From positions 124,001-188,000 of the forward strand of contig CAVUBD010000035.1 of NCBI GenBank assembly GCA_963739615.1: a stretch of 64,000 nt of DNA, in the 5' to 3' direction. The notes beneath the pieces are model-generated. The model did no database searches. It was not told where the DNA came from and worked only from the letters and a program-made list of their open reading frames with translations. Numbering within the stretch: position 1 is the first letter of the stretch; each line of letters begins with the position of its first letter. This document shows, piece after piece, positions 1 through 8,366 of this stretch. The DNA is from Palsa-504 sp963739615 (lineage in GTDB: Bacteria > Actinomycetota > Actinomycetes > Streptosporangiales > Streptosporangiaceae). The position numbers were made by a program, and so were the translations under genes.

Positions 1-809
1 TCCCGCGCGTGGAACGCGGCCTCGATCTGGCTCAGCATGATGTTCAGCGACCGGCCCAGGCTGCCGATCTCGGTGCGCGGATCCCGCTCGGGCACCCGGC
101 GGTTCAGGTGCCCGGCCGCGATTTCCTCCGCCGTCTCCTCGATCTCGACCAGCGGCCGCAGGTTCGACCGCACCACCGCGAACCCGGCCAGCCCGACCAC
201 GAGCAAGATCACGGCGCTGACCATCAGGTCCATCACGGTCAGCTGGTGCAGGGTGTTGTAGGCGCTGCTCACGTCCAATCCGACGACGATCGTCCCGGCC
301 GTGCCGTTGGCGGTAGCCGCGATGCCGATCACCCGCCATCGATCGCCTGGTGACTTGCCGGGAACGGTGACGGGCGTCCCGGGGTTCGCGTCGAGCCACG
401 AATCGATCGAGGACAGCGACTGGCCAGGCAAGATGTTGCTCTGGGCCGCTCCGAACGGTATCGACGAGGGCGCGACGACCGCCTGGGGCGCGCCCCCGTT
501 CGGCACCCAGCAGACCACGTACCCGTTGTTCGCGAGCACTTGCTGGTCCCGCGGTGATCCGCTCACCGCGTCGATGGCCGATCCTTGCACGGCCTGGCTC
601 TTGAGGGCGCTGTCCATCGGGCTGAGCAGGTAACCGCGGAGCAGGGAAACCCCGGCGATGCCCACGGCCGCGAGCGCGCAAAGCACCAGGACGAGCAGCG
701 CGGTGACCAGCTTGGTCCGCAGCGACGTCCGGCTGGACAGCTGGCGCACTGCATACCAGGGCCGGGCCGCCCAGTGGCCGGCCTGGCTGCTCGTTCCCGT
801 CGCGGTCAT
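1..809 (-). CDS. Sensor histidine kinase, N-terminal part (cut by window edge)
   Basis: Membrane sensor kinase of a two-component system. About 269 residues are visible from the ATG at 809; the catalytic half lies outside the window. Read from the sequence: a short cytoplasmic N-terminus, TM1 at about 33-57, an extracytoplasmic sensor region of about 135 residues, TM2 at about 192-213, then a HAMP linker at about 214-266 containing PLVEIEETAEEIAAG and RTEIGSLGRSLN. It follows the response regulator gene by 13 bases in the same direction, so the two are very likely one operon and a cognate pair. The stimulus cannot be inferred. Confidence 0.9.
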   Translation of the reverse strand, partial: MTATGTSSQAGHWAARPWYAVRQLSSRTSLRTKLVTALLVLVLCALAAVGIAGVSLLRGYLLSPMDSALKSQAVQGSAIDAVSGSPRDQQVLANNGYVVCWVPNGGAPQAVVAPSSIPFGAAQSNILPGQSLSSIDSWLDANPGTPVTVPGKSPGDRWRVIGIAATANGTAGTIVVGLDVSSAYNTLHQLTVMDLMVSAVILLVVGLAGFAVVRSNLRPLVEIEETAEEIAAGHLNRRVPERDPRTEIGSLGRSLNIMLSQIEAAFHAR

Positions 810-822
810 GGCGGACTCGTGC

Positions 823-1543
823 CTAGGAAGAAGGAAGCCGCAGCACGTACCCGACGCCGCGCAGGGTGTGGATCAGCCGCGGTTCCTTCGTGTCCACCTT
901 GCGTCGCAGCACGGACACGTACGACTCCACGATGCCCGTGTCGCCGCGGAAGTCGTAGTCCCATACGTGATCGAGGATCTGCATCTTGGACAGGACCCGG
1001 TTGGAGTTGCTCATGAAGTACCTGAGCAGCTTGAACTCGGTGGGGGACAGCTGGATCTGCTCACCGGCCCGCCACACCTCGTGGCTTTCCTCGTCGAGTT
1101 CGAGGTCGGCGAAGGTGAGCCTGGGCGTCGGCTCGACTCCGTCCCCCCTGGTCCGGCGCAGCACGGCGCGGATCCTGGCGATCACCTCTTCGAGGCTGAA
1201 CGGCTTGGTGACGTAGTCGTCGCCGCCCAGCGTGAGGCCGCGGATCTTGTCCTCGGTCGCGTCCCTGGCCGTCAGGAAGACGACAGGGATGCGCGCGCCG
1301 CCGCCGCGGAGCCGCCTGATGACGTCGAACCCGTCCATATCGGGCAGCATCACGTCGAGGACGATCAGATCGGGGCGGTGCCGCTGAGCGGCCTGGACCG
1401 CCTCGGTTCCGGCGGCCGCCGGTGACGACGTCGAAACCTGCGTAGCGCAGGCTGGCAGACAGCAACTCAAGGATGTTGGGCTCGTCCTCGACCACGAGGA
1501 GCCGCGCATCCGGTCGCTGCCGCGCATCGGTCAGCGTGTCCAT
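823..1543 (-). CDS. OmpR-family response regulator, reading frame disrupted by one base
   Basis: Cognate regulator of the kinase at 1-809. Residues 1-41 (MDTLTDARQRPDARLLVVEDEPNILELL..., acidic pair ED) read in one frame. The remainder reads in another: receiver site LIVLDVMLPDMDG, the TARD and TKPF residues, then a winged-helix output domain ending HTLRGVGYVLR. The switch falls at about 1417-1421, where one extra G converts the expected acc-gcg-gcc into acc-ggc-ggc. Without it the gene would encode about 239 residues, normal for the family. The intact partner kinase suggests either a base-call error or a very recent mutation. Confidence 0.85.
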
Positions 1544-1605
1544 GCTCTATATTGTCGCCCCCTACGCTGAGAATAACCTGAAGGCTTGCTGGAGATGGTC
1601 TCCGG

Positions 1606-1923
1606 TCAGCCGGGCGCGCGCCCGCAGGCGTCGCGCCAGTAGGCGATGGCGGCGGGCCGCGACCCGACGCCGAGCTTGGAGTAGATCCGCCGGACGTGGT
1701 TCTTCACGGTCTTCTCGGCCAGGAACAGCCGGGCGGCGATCTCCCCGTTGGTCTGCCCGTCGGCGATCAGCGACATGACCTCCGTCTCACGCGCCGAGAG
1801 CCCGTTCGGGTGCGCCACGTCAGCGGCGGGGTCCGCTCTGGCCGTCCGGACGGCGCCTGCCCTGCGACCGTTAAGCGCGGACCCCCCGGCCTGGCCTGGT
1901 CCGGCAACCATGCGATCGTCCAT
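1606..1923 (-). CDS. LuxR-type (FixJ/NarL C-terminal) DNA-binding protein
   Basis: Small regulator of about 105 residues consisting almost only of a LuxR helix-turn-helix: LSARETEVMSLIADG, then NGEIAARLFLAEKTVKNHVRRIYSKLGV. No receiver domain is present. The open frame extends further upstream, but I choose the ATG at 1923 because GGAGGT lies 3 bases before it. Such stand-alone LuxR domains bind DNA without phosphorylation. It lies upstream of the two-component pair on the same strand, 63 bases away, but need not be in that operon. Confidence 0.8.
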   Translation of the reverse strand: MDDRMVAGPGQAGGSALNGRRAGAVRTARADPAADVAHPNGLSARETEVMSLIADGQTNGEIAARLFLAEKTVKNHVRRIYSKLGVGSRPAAIAYWRDACGRAPG

Positions 1924-2105
1924 GTGACCTCCGGCTGCGGACGGTGAACCCCGTACCGCAGCGAACGTACCAAACACGTTGGGTACCGAGTCAATCCATG
2001 AAGTTTCATGTAAATGAATACATGCACCGAAATGGATGGCTTATTGGGACTTGTACCCAAGCGCGACGAACGCATGCCCTGAGGACGGCGGGGTGACGCA
2101 AGCAG

Positions 2106-3278
2106 CTAGGTGGTGCCCTGGACCGACGAGCCGGCGACGAGGTTCTTCGGCAGCGCCCGGTCGTGGCCGAGGTCGCTGAAGAACTGCTTCGCCGCCGCCG
2201 TGTCCCATTCCACGACCGAGCCGACGCTCGTGTTCGCGAACCCGCCGAACGGCACCGTTGTCGTCACCGGGTCCCGCAGCGCGAACGCGACCGAGACCAG
2301 CTGGCTGAGCGAGGTTCCCTGGTCGACAGATATCGCGGACGCGGCGCCGCTGGCCGCCGGGATGACCGCGAACGGGTTGATCAGGGTCCCGGCCGACGTC
2401 ATCTTGGACAAGATGCCCTTGAGCAGGACCCGCTGGTCCTGCTCACGCTGCAGGTCTCCCACCGAGAACGCGCGGGTGCGGACGAAGCCGAGCGCCTGGT
2501 TGCCGTTGAGGGTCTGGCAGCCCGCCTTGAGGTTCAGCCCGGCCTTGGGGTCCTTCATCGGCGCCGTCAGGCACATGCGCACGCCGCCGACGTCGTTGAC
2601 CACGTTGACCAGGCCGCCGAACCCGATGCTCATGAAGTGGCTGACGGGCAGCCCGGTGGCGTTCTGCACGGTGGTGATGAGCAGCTTGGGCCCGCCGATC
2701 GCGTAGGCGGCATTGATCTTGTTGTAGCCGTTCCCCGGGATCGCCACGTAGGAGTCCCGCGGGATGCTGACCAGCGTCGGGCGGGTGCCGTTAGCCGGAA
2801 GGTGCAGGAGCATGATCGTGTCCGTGCGGCCGCCGGTGATGTCGTGCCCCAGGGCGAGCTCGTTCTCCTGTGCCCTGGTCAGCCCGCCGCGGCTGTCGGA
2901 GCCCGCGATCAGCCAGTTGGTCCCGTCGGAGGTCAGCGCCGTCGGCACCAGCACGTTGATGCGGGTCATCTTGGAATTGATGCTGAAATACAGGCCCACG
3001 GTGGCCACGATGGCCAGCACGACCAGCGCCCCGATGATCGTCAGGACGCGCTTGGGCCGCAGCCACCGCCGCCATCCCGGTTTCCCGGGCCCGCCGCCGC
3101 CGGGACCCGAAGACCCCGAACGTGACGGCGGCTGACCGGGCCACGCTGGCCCGCTCGCCCGGGAACCTGCGCCACCCGAGCCCTGCGCGCGGGGCGTGAA
3201 ACCGGGCTGAGACCGCTGACCTGGCGAGTCCTGGGACTCGTCGTCGCGATACCAGTTACCCCGCCAGTTCTCGCTCAT
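2106..3278 (-). CDS. LytR-CpsA-Psr (LCP) family glycopolymer ligase
   Basis: LCP enzymes transfer undecaprenyl-linked glycopolymers onto peptidoglycan outside the cell. About 390 residues: a Gly/Pro/Ser-rich cytoplasmic tail of about 80 residues, one TM segment (about 80-100, VLTIIGALVVLAIVATVGLYF), then the LCP domain with SDSRGG, GRTDTIMLLHL, SIPRDSYV, KINAAYAIGG, DVGGV and GNQALGFVRTR. The Arg/Asp residues that bind pyrophosphate lipids in the family are present. Start ATG 3278 (MSENWRGNW) is chosen over an upstream in-frame start; the ribosome site GGGGGT is weak. Confidence 0.9.
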   Translation of the reverse strand: MSENWRGNWYRDDESQDSPGQRSQPGFTPRAQGSGGAGSRASGPAWPGQPPSRSGSSGPGGGGPGKPGWRRWLRPKRVLTIIGALVVLAIVATVGLYFSINSKMTRINVLVPTALTSDGTNWLIAGSDSRGGLTRAQENELALGHDITGGRTDTIMLLHLPANGTRPTLVSIPRDSYVAIPGNGYNKINAAYAIGGPKLLITTVQNATGLPVSHFMSIGFGGLVNVVNDVGGVRMCLTAPMKDPKAGLNLKAGCQTLNGNQALGFVRTRAFSVGDLQREQDQRVLLKGILSKMTSAGTLINPFAVIPAASGAASAISVDQGTSLSQLVSVAFALRDPVTTTVPFGGFANTSVGSVVEWDTAAAKQFFSDLGHDRALPKNLVAGSSVQGTT

Positions 3279-3353
3279 CGCGACCCCCGTACCGAGCCGG
3301 AACTTCCTCCGTAAGCACGGTGTCGAGGGTAATAGCAAAGTGACGCTGCTTAG

Positions 3354-3992
3354 TCAAGCCCCAGGTCGCTGGCCCAGACCCGGTGAGCGGGGTAGGAGCA
3401 GCAGTTCGGGCCGCTGGCTGAGAAGCGTGCGCATGGCGGGCGTGACGAGGGCCGGCCCGGGAAGCGCGGCGTGCGCGGCGAGGATGGCGGCGCGGACGCT
3501 CGTGTGCAGGGCATCCAGGCCGATAGGGGTCGAGGTGCCGTCACCGGACAGCGCTGCGCGATCCTCCGCTTCCGGCAGGACTAGCCGCAGCTGGGCGTCG
3601 CTCTGCGACAGCAGGCCGCCAAGCGACGAGAGCGCGGTACGCGCGCCGTCGTCGACGGCGGCTAGGTCAGAAAGATCGAGCACGACCGCGCAGGCGGGCG
3701 GCCTGGCCGCCCGCACCCGAGCGCCCACCGCGTCGAGGAGGTCATCCGCGTGGCCGGCGCATAGCTGGCCGGTGAGCCTCAGGCACACGATCTGCCCCGA
3801 TCCCAGGCTGGCCTCGCGCCAGCTCCGGGCCGCCCGGCGCGGCAGCGCGACCACGCTCCGCGAGACCAGGGAACGGGCGGGCAGAGAGATTGCGCGGATC
3901 TGCATGGCAAGCTGCTTTTCGTGCGTAGCCGGATAAGAAGCGGACGCATGGCCTGAGAGCAGCTTGGGGCATCCCGGCGGAAGTTGCTTCAC
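3354..3992 (-). CDS. STAS-domain protein (anti-sigma-factor-antagonist-like)
   Basis: About 212 residues. The centre (about 70-150) reads as a STAS fold: IVCLRLTGQL, then ACAVVLDLSDLAAVDDGARTALSSL and a VLPEAED strand. In SpoIIAA-type proteins a Ser/Thr after the DLS motif is phosphorylated; here the position reads DLSDLAAVDDGA, so partner switching is possible but unproven. The start is uncertain: GTG 3992 keeps about 29 residues of low-complexity N-terminus, while ATG 3905 (MQIRAISLPA) would start just before conserved-looking sequence. It lies 76 bases upstream of the LCP gene's chosen start, on the same strand. Confidence 0.6.
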   Translation of the reverse strand: MKQLPPGCPKLLSGHASASYPATHEKQLAMQIRAISLPARSLVSRSVVALPRRAARSWREASLGSGQIVCLRLTGQLCAGHADDLLDAVGARVRAARPPACAVVLDLSDLAAVDDGARTALSSLGGLLSQSDAQLRLVLPEAEDRAALSGDGTSTPIGLDALHTSVRAAILAAHAALPGPALVTPAMRTLLSQRPELLLLPRSPGLGQRPGA

Positions 3993-4179
3993 CCTTCAGA
4001 GGTGATGCGCTCGAGTGAGCCCTCCGCGTGCTGCCGGGGACGGCGGTGATTCCGCCCAGCATGAACGCGACCCTCAGCGTGCCAGGGTCACCCGCAACGG
4101 GTGATCCAGTGGAGCCCGCCCGGTCGTCATCATGGACGCCGGGAGGCGAGCGTTTTCACCACACACCGATGGAGAGGTA

Positions 4180-4671
4180 ATGGCGACGCTTACTGCATGG
4201 AAATTCAGCACGCCCGATGGCGCGGATGAAGCGCTGCTAAGGCTGGAGAAGCTGAACCGGGATTACCTGATCGAGCTTCACGACGCGGCAGTAGTCAGCT
4301 GGGAGGCCGGCCGCAAGAAGCCCAAGACCCATGAGATGCACAGCACCAAGGCGGCGGGCGCGCTCGGCGGCGGCTTCTGGGGGCTGCTGTTCGGCCTGAT
4401 CTTCTTCGTCCCGATCCTGGGCCTGGCGATAGGCGCTGCCAGCGGCGCGCTGATGGGCTCCATGCGCGATGTCGGCATCAGCGACGACTTCATCCGCGAT
4501 GTCCGGGAGAAGGTCACCCCTGGCACGTCCGCGCTGTTCGCGCTCACGTCCGGTGCCGTCTACGACAAGGTGGCCGCCGAGTTCGCCGATACGCAGGCCG
4601 AGCTCATCCGCACCAACCTGTCGGACGAGCAGGAAGCCCAGCTTCGCCAGGCCTTCGGCCTGGACGACTGA
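4180..4671 (+). CDS. DUF1269-type membrane protein
   Basis: 163 residues from ATG 4180, preceded by GAGAGG 2 bases upstream; an in-frame start at 4132 lacks this. Features: an N-terminal ferredoxin-like segment (MATLTAWKFSTPDGADEALL), a Gly-rich hairpin of two membrane segments at about 65-100 (GGGFWGLLFGLIFFVPILGLAIGAASGALMGS read in pieces), then GISDDFIRDVREKVTPGTSALFAL, typical of DUF1269. Family function is unknown. A strong hairpin follows 40 bases after the stop. Confidence 0.85.
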   Translation: MATLTAWKFSTPDGADEALLRLEKLNRDYLIELHDAAVVSWEAGRKKPKTHEMHSTKAAGALGGGFWGLLFGLIFFVPILGLAIGAASGALMGSMRDVGISDDFIRDVREKVTPGTSALFALTSGAVYDKVAAEFADTQAELIRTNLSDEQEAQLRQAFGLDD

Positions 4672-5026
4672 CTCCTCCGCCAGCGCCGGCCGGCGGTCAG
4701 GCAAGCTCGTGACGATGAAGGTCAGGATCATGCCGATCCTGACCTTCATCGTCGTTGAGCACCGGCGCCGGAGTTCATCCGTCACGGGTGAGGCGTGTAT
4801 GACTCGCGGGAGGAAACCTGACGCGTAACGGTCGGCGGAGCCCAGGAAGCTGCGAGGAAGGCGAAACCGTGAGCCCAGCCGGCCGGGGCCGGTATATATC
4901 GACCGGCCGGCATGCGCTTGCCGTCATGGCGACCGCCGGGACTACCGTGGTTACGGCAGCACGAGCCGGCGCGGACCGCGCAGGACCGGATCAGTCCGGG
5001 CTTCCGCTGCCCAGGAAGGGGCGCGC
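4672..5026. other. Intergenic region with GC-rich palindrome around TATATA
   Basis: No convincing gene in this 355-base gap. Besides the hairpin at 4711-4753 it holds a perfect 9-bp inverted repeat, gccggccgg (4878-4886) and ccggccggc (4903-4911), with ggtatatatc between the arms. That may be the promoter or operator of the downstream 825-residue membrane protein; this is inference only. Confidence 0.4.
4711..4753. terminator. Perfect 19-bp hairpin after the DUF1269 gene
   Basis: Arms 4711-4729 (gacgatgaaggtcaggatc) and 4735-4753 are perfect reverse complements around the loop atgcc. It lies 40 bases after the DUF1269 stop. No T-run follows on the plus strand (gttgagc), so it is a candidate factor-assisted or actinobacterial U-less terminator, or an RNA stabiliser. 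Confidence 0.6.
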
Positions 5027-7504
5027 ATGACGGGAGACGCCGGCCACCGCACTCTTGATGGCGCGTCCGCCCAGGCCAGCGCGAGCCCTGTGCCCGAGCG
5101 GCATCTGCTGAGCGGCTGGCGTTCGGTCATATTCGCGCCGGTCGGCGACGGCCAGCGACGCCGGCGCGGAAGCGACGGAGTGCGCCTGGCCGCTGCGGTC
5201 CTGGCCCTGGTGTGCTGCATACTTGTCATCCGCTACGACTCCCGCCTCGACCGGGCCATCGCCCAGGTCATTCATCCGCCGCCGCGGAGCATCACCTGGC
5301 TGGTGACGGTGGTCTACGAGGCCGGTTCGTTCGGCATCGCGATCGTGCTGGTGGGGCTGGCCCTGATCGCGCGCCGCTGGGTGATCGCGCGCGACATCGC
5401 GCTGAGTGCGGCCGGTACGGCCGCGGTGGCCGGGATCCTCATCCTCTTCCTCGGAACCCACGGCGGAAGACCTAGCGGCATCGTGATCAGCGGCTATTAC
5501 CTGACCTTCCCGGTCCTCCAGATCGCCCTGTTCGTGGCCGTCGCGACGGCGGCGCTGCCCTACCTCGCGCGCGGCGTGCAGCGCCTGATCGAGCTGTTCA
5601 TTGCCTTGGTGGCCTTGGCCTCAGCCGTCGGAGGTCACGGGCTGCCACTGAACGTCCTGGGCAGCGTGGCCATCGGCTGGGGGCTGACGGCACTGGTCCG
5701 GCTCATCTTCGGCTCACCGCTCGGCCTGCCGTCGGCCGATGACGTGCGGCTGCTGCTGGCTGAGCTCGGCATCGATTCCGGCCACGTGCATCCGATGACC
5801 CGGCAGGTCTGGGGAGTAGCAAAATACTCGGCCACGGAGATAAACCGGGCAGATTCGCCTGGCCCGCGCATCCGCATCGCGGTCTACGGCCGCGATGCGG
5901 CCGATGCCAGGCTGCTGACCAAGGCGGGCCGGTTCCTGCTGTACAGGGACTCCGGGCCCAGCCTCACGTTCACCCGGCTTCAGCAGGTCGAACATGAGGC
6001 TTACCTCACCTTGCGGGCCGCCCAGCTTGGCGTGGCCGTACCCGAGATCATCGAGGCGGCCACGGCGGGACCGTCCAAGGACGCGCTGCTCGTCTACCGG
6101 ATGCCCGCCGGGACACCGCTGTCGGACACCGACGCCGGCGATGTCAGCGACGTCGCTCTCGATGACCTGTACCGCCAGCTGCTGACCCTGCGGCGGGCCC
6201 GCATCGCTCACGGCGCCATCAGCGGTGACACGGTGCTTGTCGATCCGGCCGCGGAGGCCGCCGTGCTCGCGGACTTCCGCGACGCCTCGGCGGGCGCCTT
6301 GCCCGATCAGCTCGATCGCGACCTGGCTGGTGCGATGGCGGCGACGGCCATGGTGGTCGGCGCCGACCGCGCCGCGGCCGCCGCCGCACGGTGCCTGGCG
6401 CCTGAGATGCTGGCCGGTGCCCTCAGGCACCTGCACAGGCCCGCGCTCGATCCTGCCCTCAGCCGGAGCCTGCGTGGCCAGCGTGAGCTCCTGGAGGACG
6501 TCCGTCAGCAGGCCGCCCAGGCCAAGTCGATTGACGTGCCGAAGCTGATGGAGCCCCGCCGGGTGAGCTGGCCGACGCTGATCATGGTGGTCGGCACGCT
6601 CATCGGTGGCTGGGCCCTGATCGGGGTGCTCATCGACGTCTCCAAGTCCTTCGACACCGTGATCGGGGCCGACTGGCTCTGGGTCGCCATGGCGCTGATC
6701 CTGACCCAGCTGGCCTACGTGGCCTCGGCCGTCGAAGGCATCGGCAGCGTGTCCGGGCCGCTTCCGTTCGGGCGGACGGTGGCGGTCGAGGTGGCCAAGG
6801 CCTTCAGCGCGCTGGCCGGCGGGACAGCGGCGGTCTTCGCTACCCGGGTGCGCTACTTCCAGCAGCAGGGCTACGACTCGTCGGTGGCGTTGAGTTCCGG
6901 GGCCATCATGGCCACCGCCAGCTGGATCGCGACCGGCGTGCTGTTCCTGATTTCGCTGCCGTTCGCCTGGGGGTCCATCCACCTCGAGCTCACCCCCGAG
7001 TCGGGGGGAAATTCGAAACTGGTGTGGATCATCTTGGCCGTCGTGGTGCTGGTCGCCCTGGTGGTCGGCGTGGCCCTGGCCGTGCCCCGGCTCCGCAGGC
7101 TGGCCGCCGACAAGATGCGTCCCACGGTGAGCGGCATCTGGGGCAACCTCAAGACGGTAGCCAGCTCTCCGGGCAAGCTCGTATTGCTGCTGAGCGGCGC
7201 GTTCGGCCGGGATCTGCTCGTGGCCACGGCCCTGTCGGTCTCGCTGCGGGCCTTCGGCGACCACCTGCGGCTTCCCACCCTGATCGTGGTCATCACCCTG
7301 GCCGCGATGGTCGGCGGGATAGCGCCGTCGCCAGGCGGCCTCGGGGTAGTGGAAGCGGGCATGATCCTCGGGCTCACCGCGGCCGGCGTCTCGGAGGCCG
7401 ACGCCACCGCCGCGGTCTTCATCCAGCGCCTGTTCAGCTCGTACCTGCCGCCCATCTGGGGCTGGATCACCCTGGTCTGGATGCGCAAGAGAGGGTACCT
7501 ATGA
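5027..7504 (+). CDS. Large membrane protein: N-terminal TM block, kinase-like domain, C-terminal LPG-synthase/YbhN-type flippase-like domain
   Basis: 825 residues, start ATG 5027 with GGAAGGGG 6 bases upstream. Three parts can be read: (1) about five TM helices in residues 45-225; (2) a soluble segment of about 235-500 resembling an aminoglycoside-kinase fold, with a catalytic-loop-like RIAHGAISGDTVLVD and an ADFRDA in place of DFG; (3) about 515-815 with seven to eight TM helices, resembling the lysylphosphatidylglycerol synthase TM / YbhN family, including GGIAPSPGGLGVVEAG. In the kinase-like loop the usual HxD aspartate is absent (HGA), so it may be a pseudokinase or a sugar- or lipid-binding module. 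Role is probably in lipid or envelope glycan handling. Confidence 0.8.
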   Translation: MTGDAGHRTLDGASAQASASPVPERHLLSGWRSVIFAPVGDGQRRRRGSDGVRLAAAVLALVCCILVIRYDSRLDRAIAQVIHPPPRSITWLVTVVYEAGSFGIAIVLVGLALIARRWVIARDIALSAAGTAAVAGILILFLGTHGGRPSGIVISGYYLTFPVLQIALFVAVATAALPYLARGVQRLIELFIALVALASAVGGHGLPLNVLGSVAIGWGLTALVRLIFGSPLGLPSADDVRLLLAELGIDSGHVHPMTRQVWGVAKYSATEINRADSPGPRIRIAVYGRDAADARLLTKAGRFLLYRDSGPSLTFTRLQQVEHEAYLTLRAAQLGVAVPEIIEAATAGPSKDALLVYRMPAGTPLSDTDAGDVSDVALDDLYRQLLTLRRARIAHGAISGDTVLVDPAAEAAVLADFRDASAGALPDQLDRDLAGAMAATAMVVGADRAAAAAARCLAPEMLAGALRHLHRPALDPALSRSLRGQRELLEDVRQQAAQAKSIDVPKLMEPRRVSWPTLIMVVGTLIGGWALIGVLIDVSKSFDTVIGADWLWVAMALILTQLAYVASAVEGIGSVSGPLPFGRTVAVEVAKAFSALAGGTAAVFATRVRYFQQQGYDSSVALSSGAIMATASWIATGVLFLISLPFAWGSIHLELTPESGGNSKLVWIILAVVVLVALVVGVALAVPRLRRLAADKMRPTVSGIWGNLKTVASSPGKLVLLLSGAFGRDLLVATALSVSLRAFGDHLRLPTLIVVITLAAMVGGIAPSPGGLGVVEAGMILGLTAAGVSEADATAAVFIQRLFSSYLPPIWGWITLVWMRKRGYL

Positions 7505-7511
7505 GCTCGGC

Positions 7512-8186
7512 TCAGCCGCCCGCGGGACGGATGGGCAGCAGGGTGCCAGATAGGTGACTCGCCGCGTCGCTGCACAAGAACGCGGCGAATGACACCACGT
7601 CCTGAGGCTCGCGCTCGGGCGCCAGGGCGACCGTGCGGATGCCGTGGTCGGCCAGTTCCTGGTGGGCCACGCTGGCCAGGATGTTGACCCCGGCCTTGGC
7701 GGCCCCGTAGGCGCTCTGGCCGGGATTGGCCTGCACGCCGATCATGCTGGTCATGTAGATGATGCGGCCGCCCCCGCCGCGGATCATGATCGGGGCGAAG
7801 TGCTTAGTGGTGAGGAAGCAACTGATGAGGTTGCTGTCCACGACACGGTGCAGGTCCGCCATGTCCAGCTCGAGCACGCCCGTGACCGGCGGCATCCAGC
7901 CGGCGTTGCAGATCAGTGCGTCGACCCGGCCCCAGTGCGCTTCGACCGCGGCGGCCGCCGCCCGCACCTGCGCTTCGTCGGCGACGTCGGCCGCGACCCC
8001 GAACGGCTCCGGTGTCGCGGGGGACATCGCGGCGATCTCCGCCACCGTGCGGGCGGCCTGCTGCCCGTCCCGGGCCAGCACCGCGACGCGGGCTCCCTCG
8101 GCCGCCAGGCCCAGGGCGAGGGCACGGCCCAGCCCGCGTCCGGCCCCGGTAATCACGATGACCTTGCCGCGAATATCGATCTGCAC
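7512..8186 (-). CDS. Short-chain dehydrogenase/reductase (shortened)
   Basis: NAD(P)-dependent oxidoreductase of the classical SDR fold. Start GTG 8186 with GGAGGA upstream. Visible: TGAGRGLG cofactor motif at about 14-21, NAG at about 94, catalytic SAYGAAK. After VALAP the chain jumps to EREPQDVVSFAAFLCSD, so the usual PGxxxT substrate loop of roughly 20 residues is missing. At 224 residues it is shorter than the typical 245-255. The reading frame is intact, so this is an in-frame deletion; activity is doubtful. It converges on the 825-residue gene with 7 bases between stops. Confidence 0.8.
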   Translation of the reverse strand: MQIDIRGKVIVITGAGRGLGRALALGLAAEGARVAVLARDGQQAARTVAEIAAMSPATPEPFGVAADVADEAQVRAAAAAVEAHWGRVDALICNAGWMPPVTGVLELDMADLHRVVDSNLISCFLTTKHFAPIMIRGGGGRIIYMTSMIGVQANPGQSAYGAAKAGVNILASVAHQELADHGIRTVALAPEREPQDVVSFAAFLCSDAASHLSGTLLPIRPAGG

Positions 8187-8366
8187 GCCGTTCCTCCTAC
8201 TGCCCAGGCCCGATGCTAGCCCGAGGGAACATCTGCCGGGCGTTCCTTGTTGCGCACCACGTAATAGTTCGCAGAGTGCAAGTTTTTATCCCGCGCAAAG
8301 TTGTAGTGAGCGGCCCACGCGGCGCAGATGGCGATGACCGTGACGCAATAGGAAGGACAACCACTG

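Noticed and set aside
2163..3125. 320-codon plus-strand frame opposite the LCP gene
   Set aside because: His/Arg/Gln-rich antisense shadow of a clear LCP protein.
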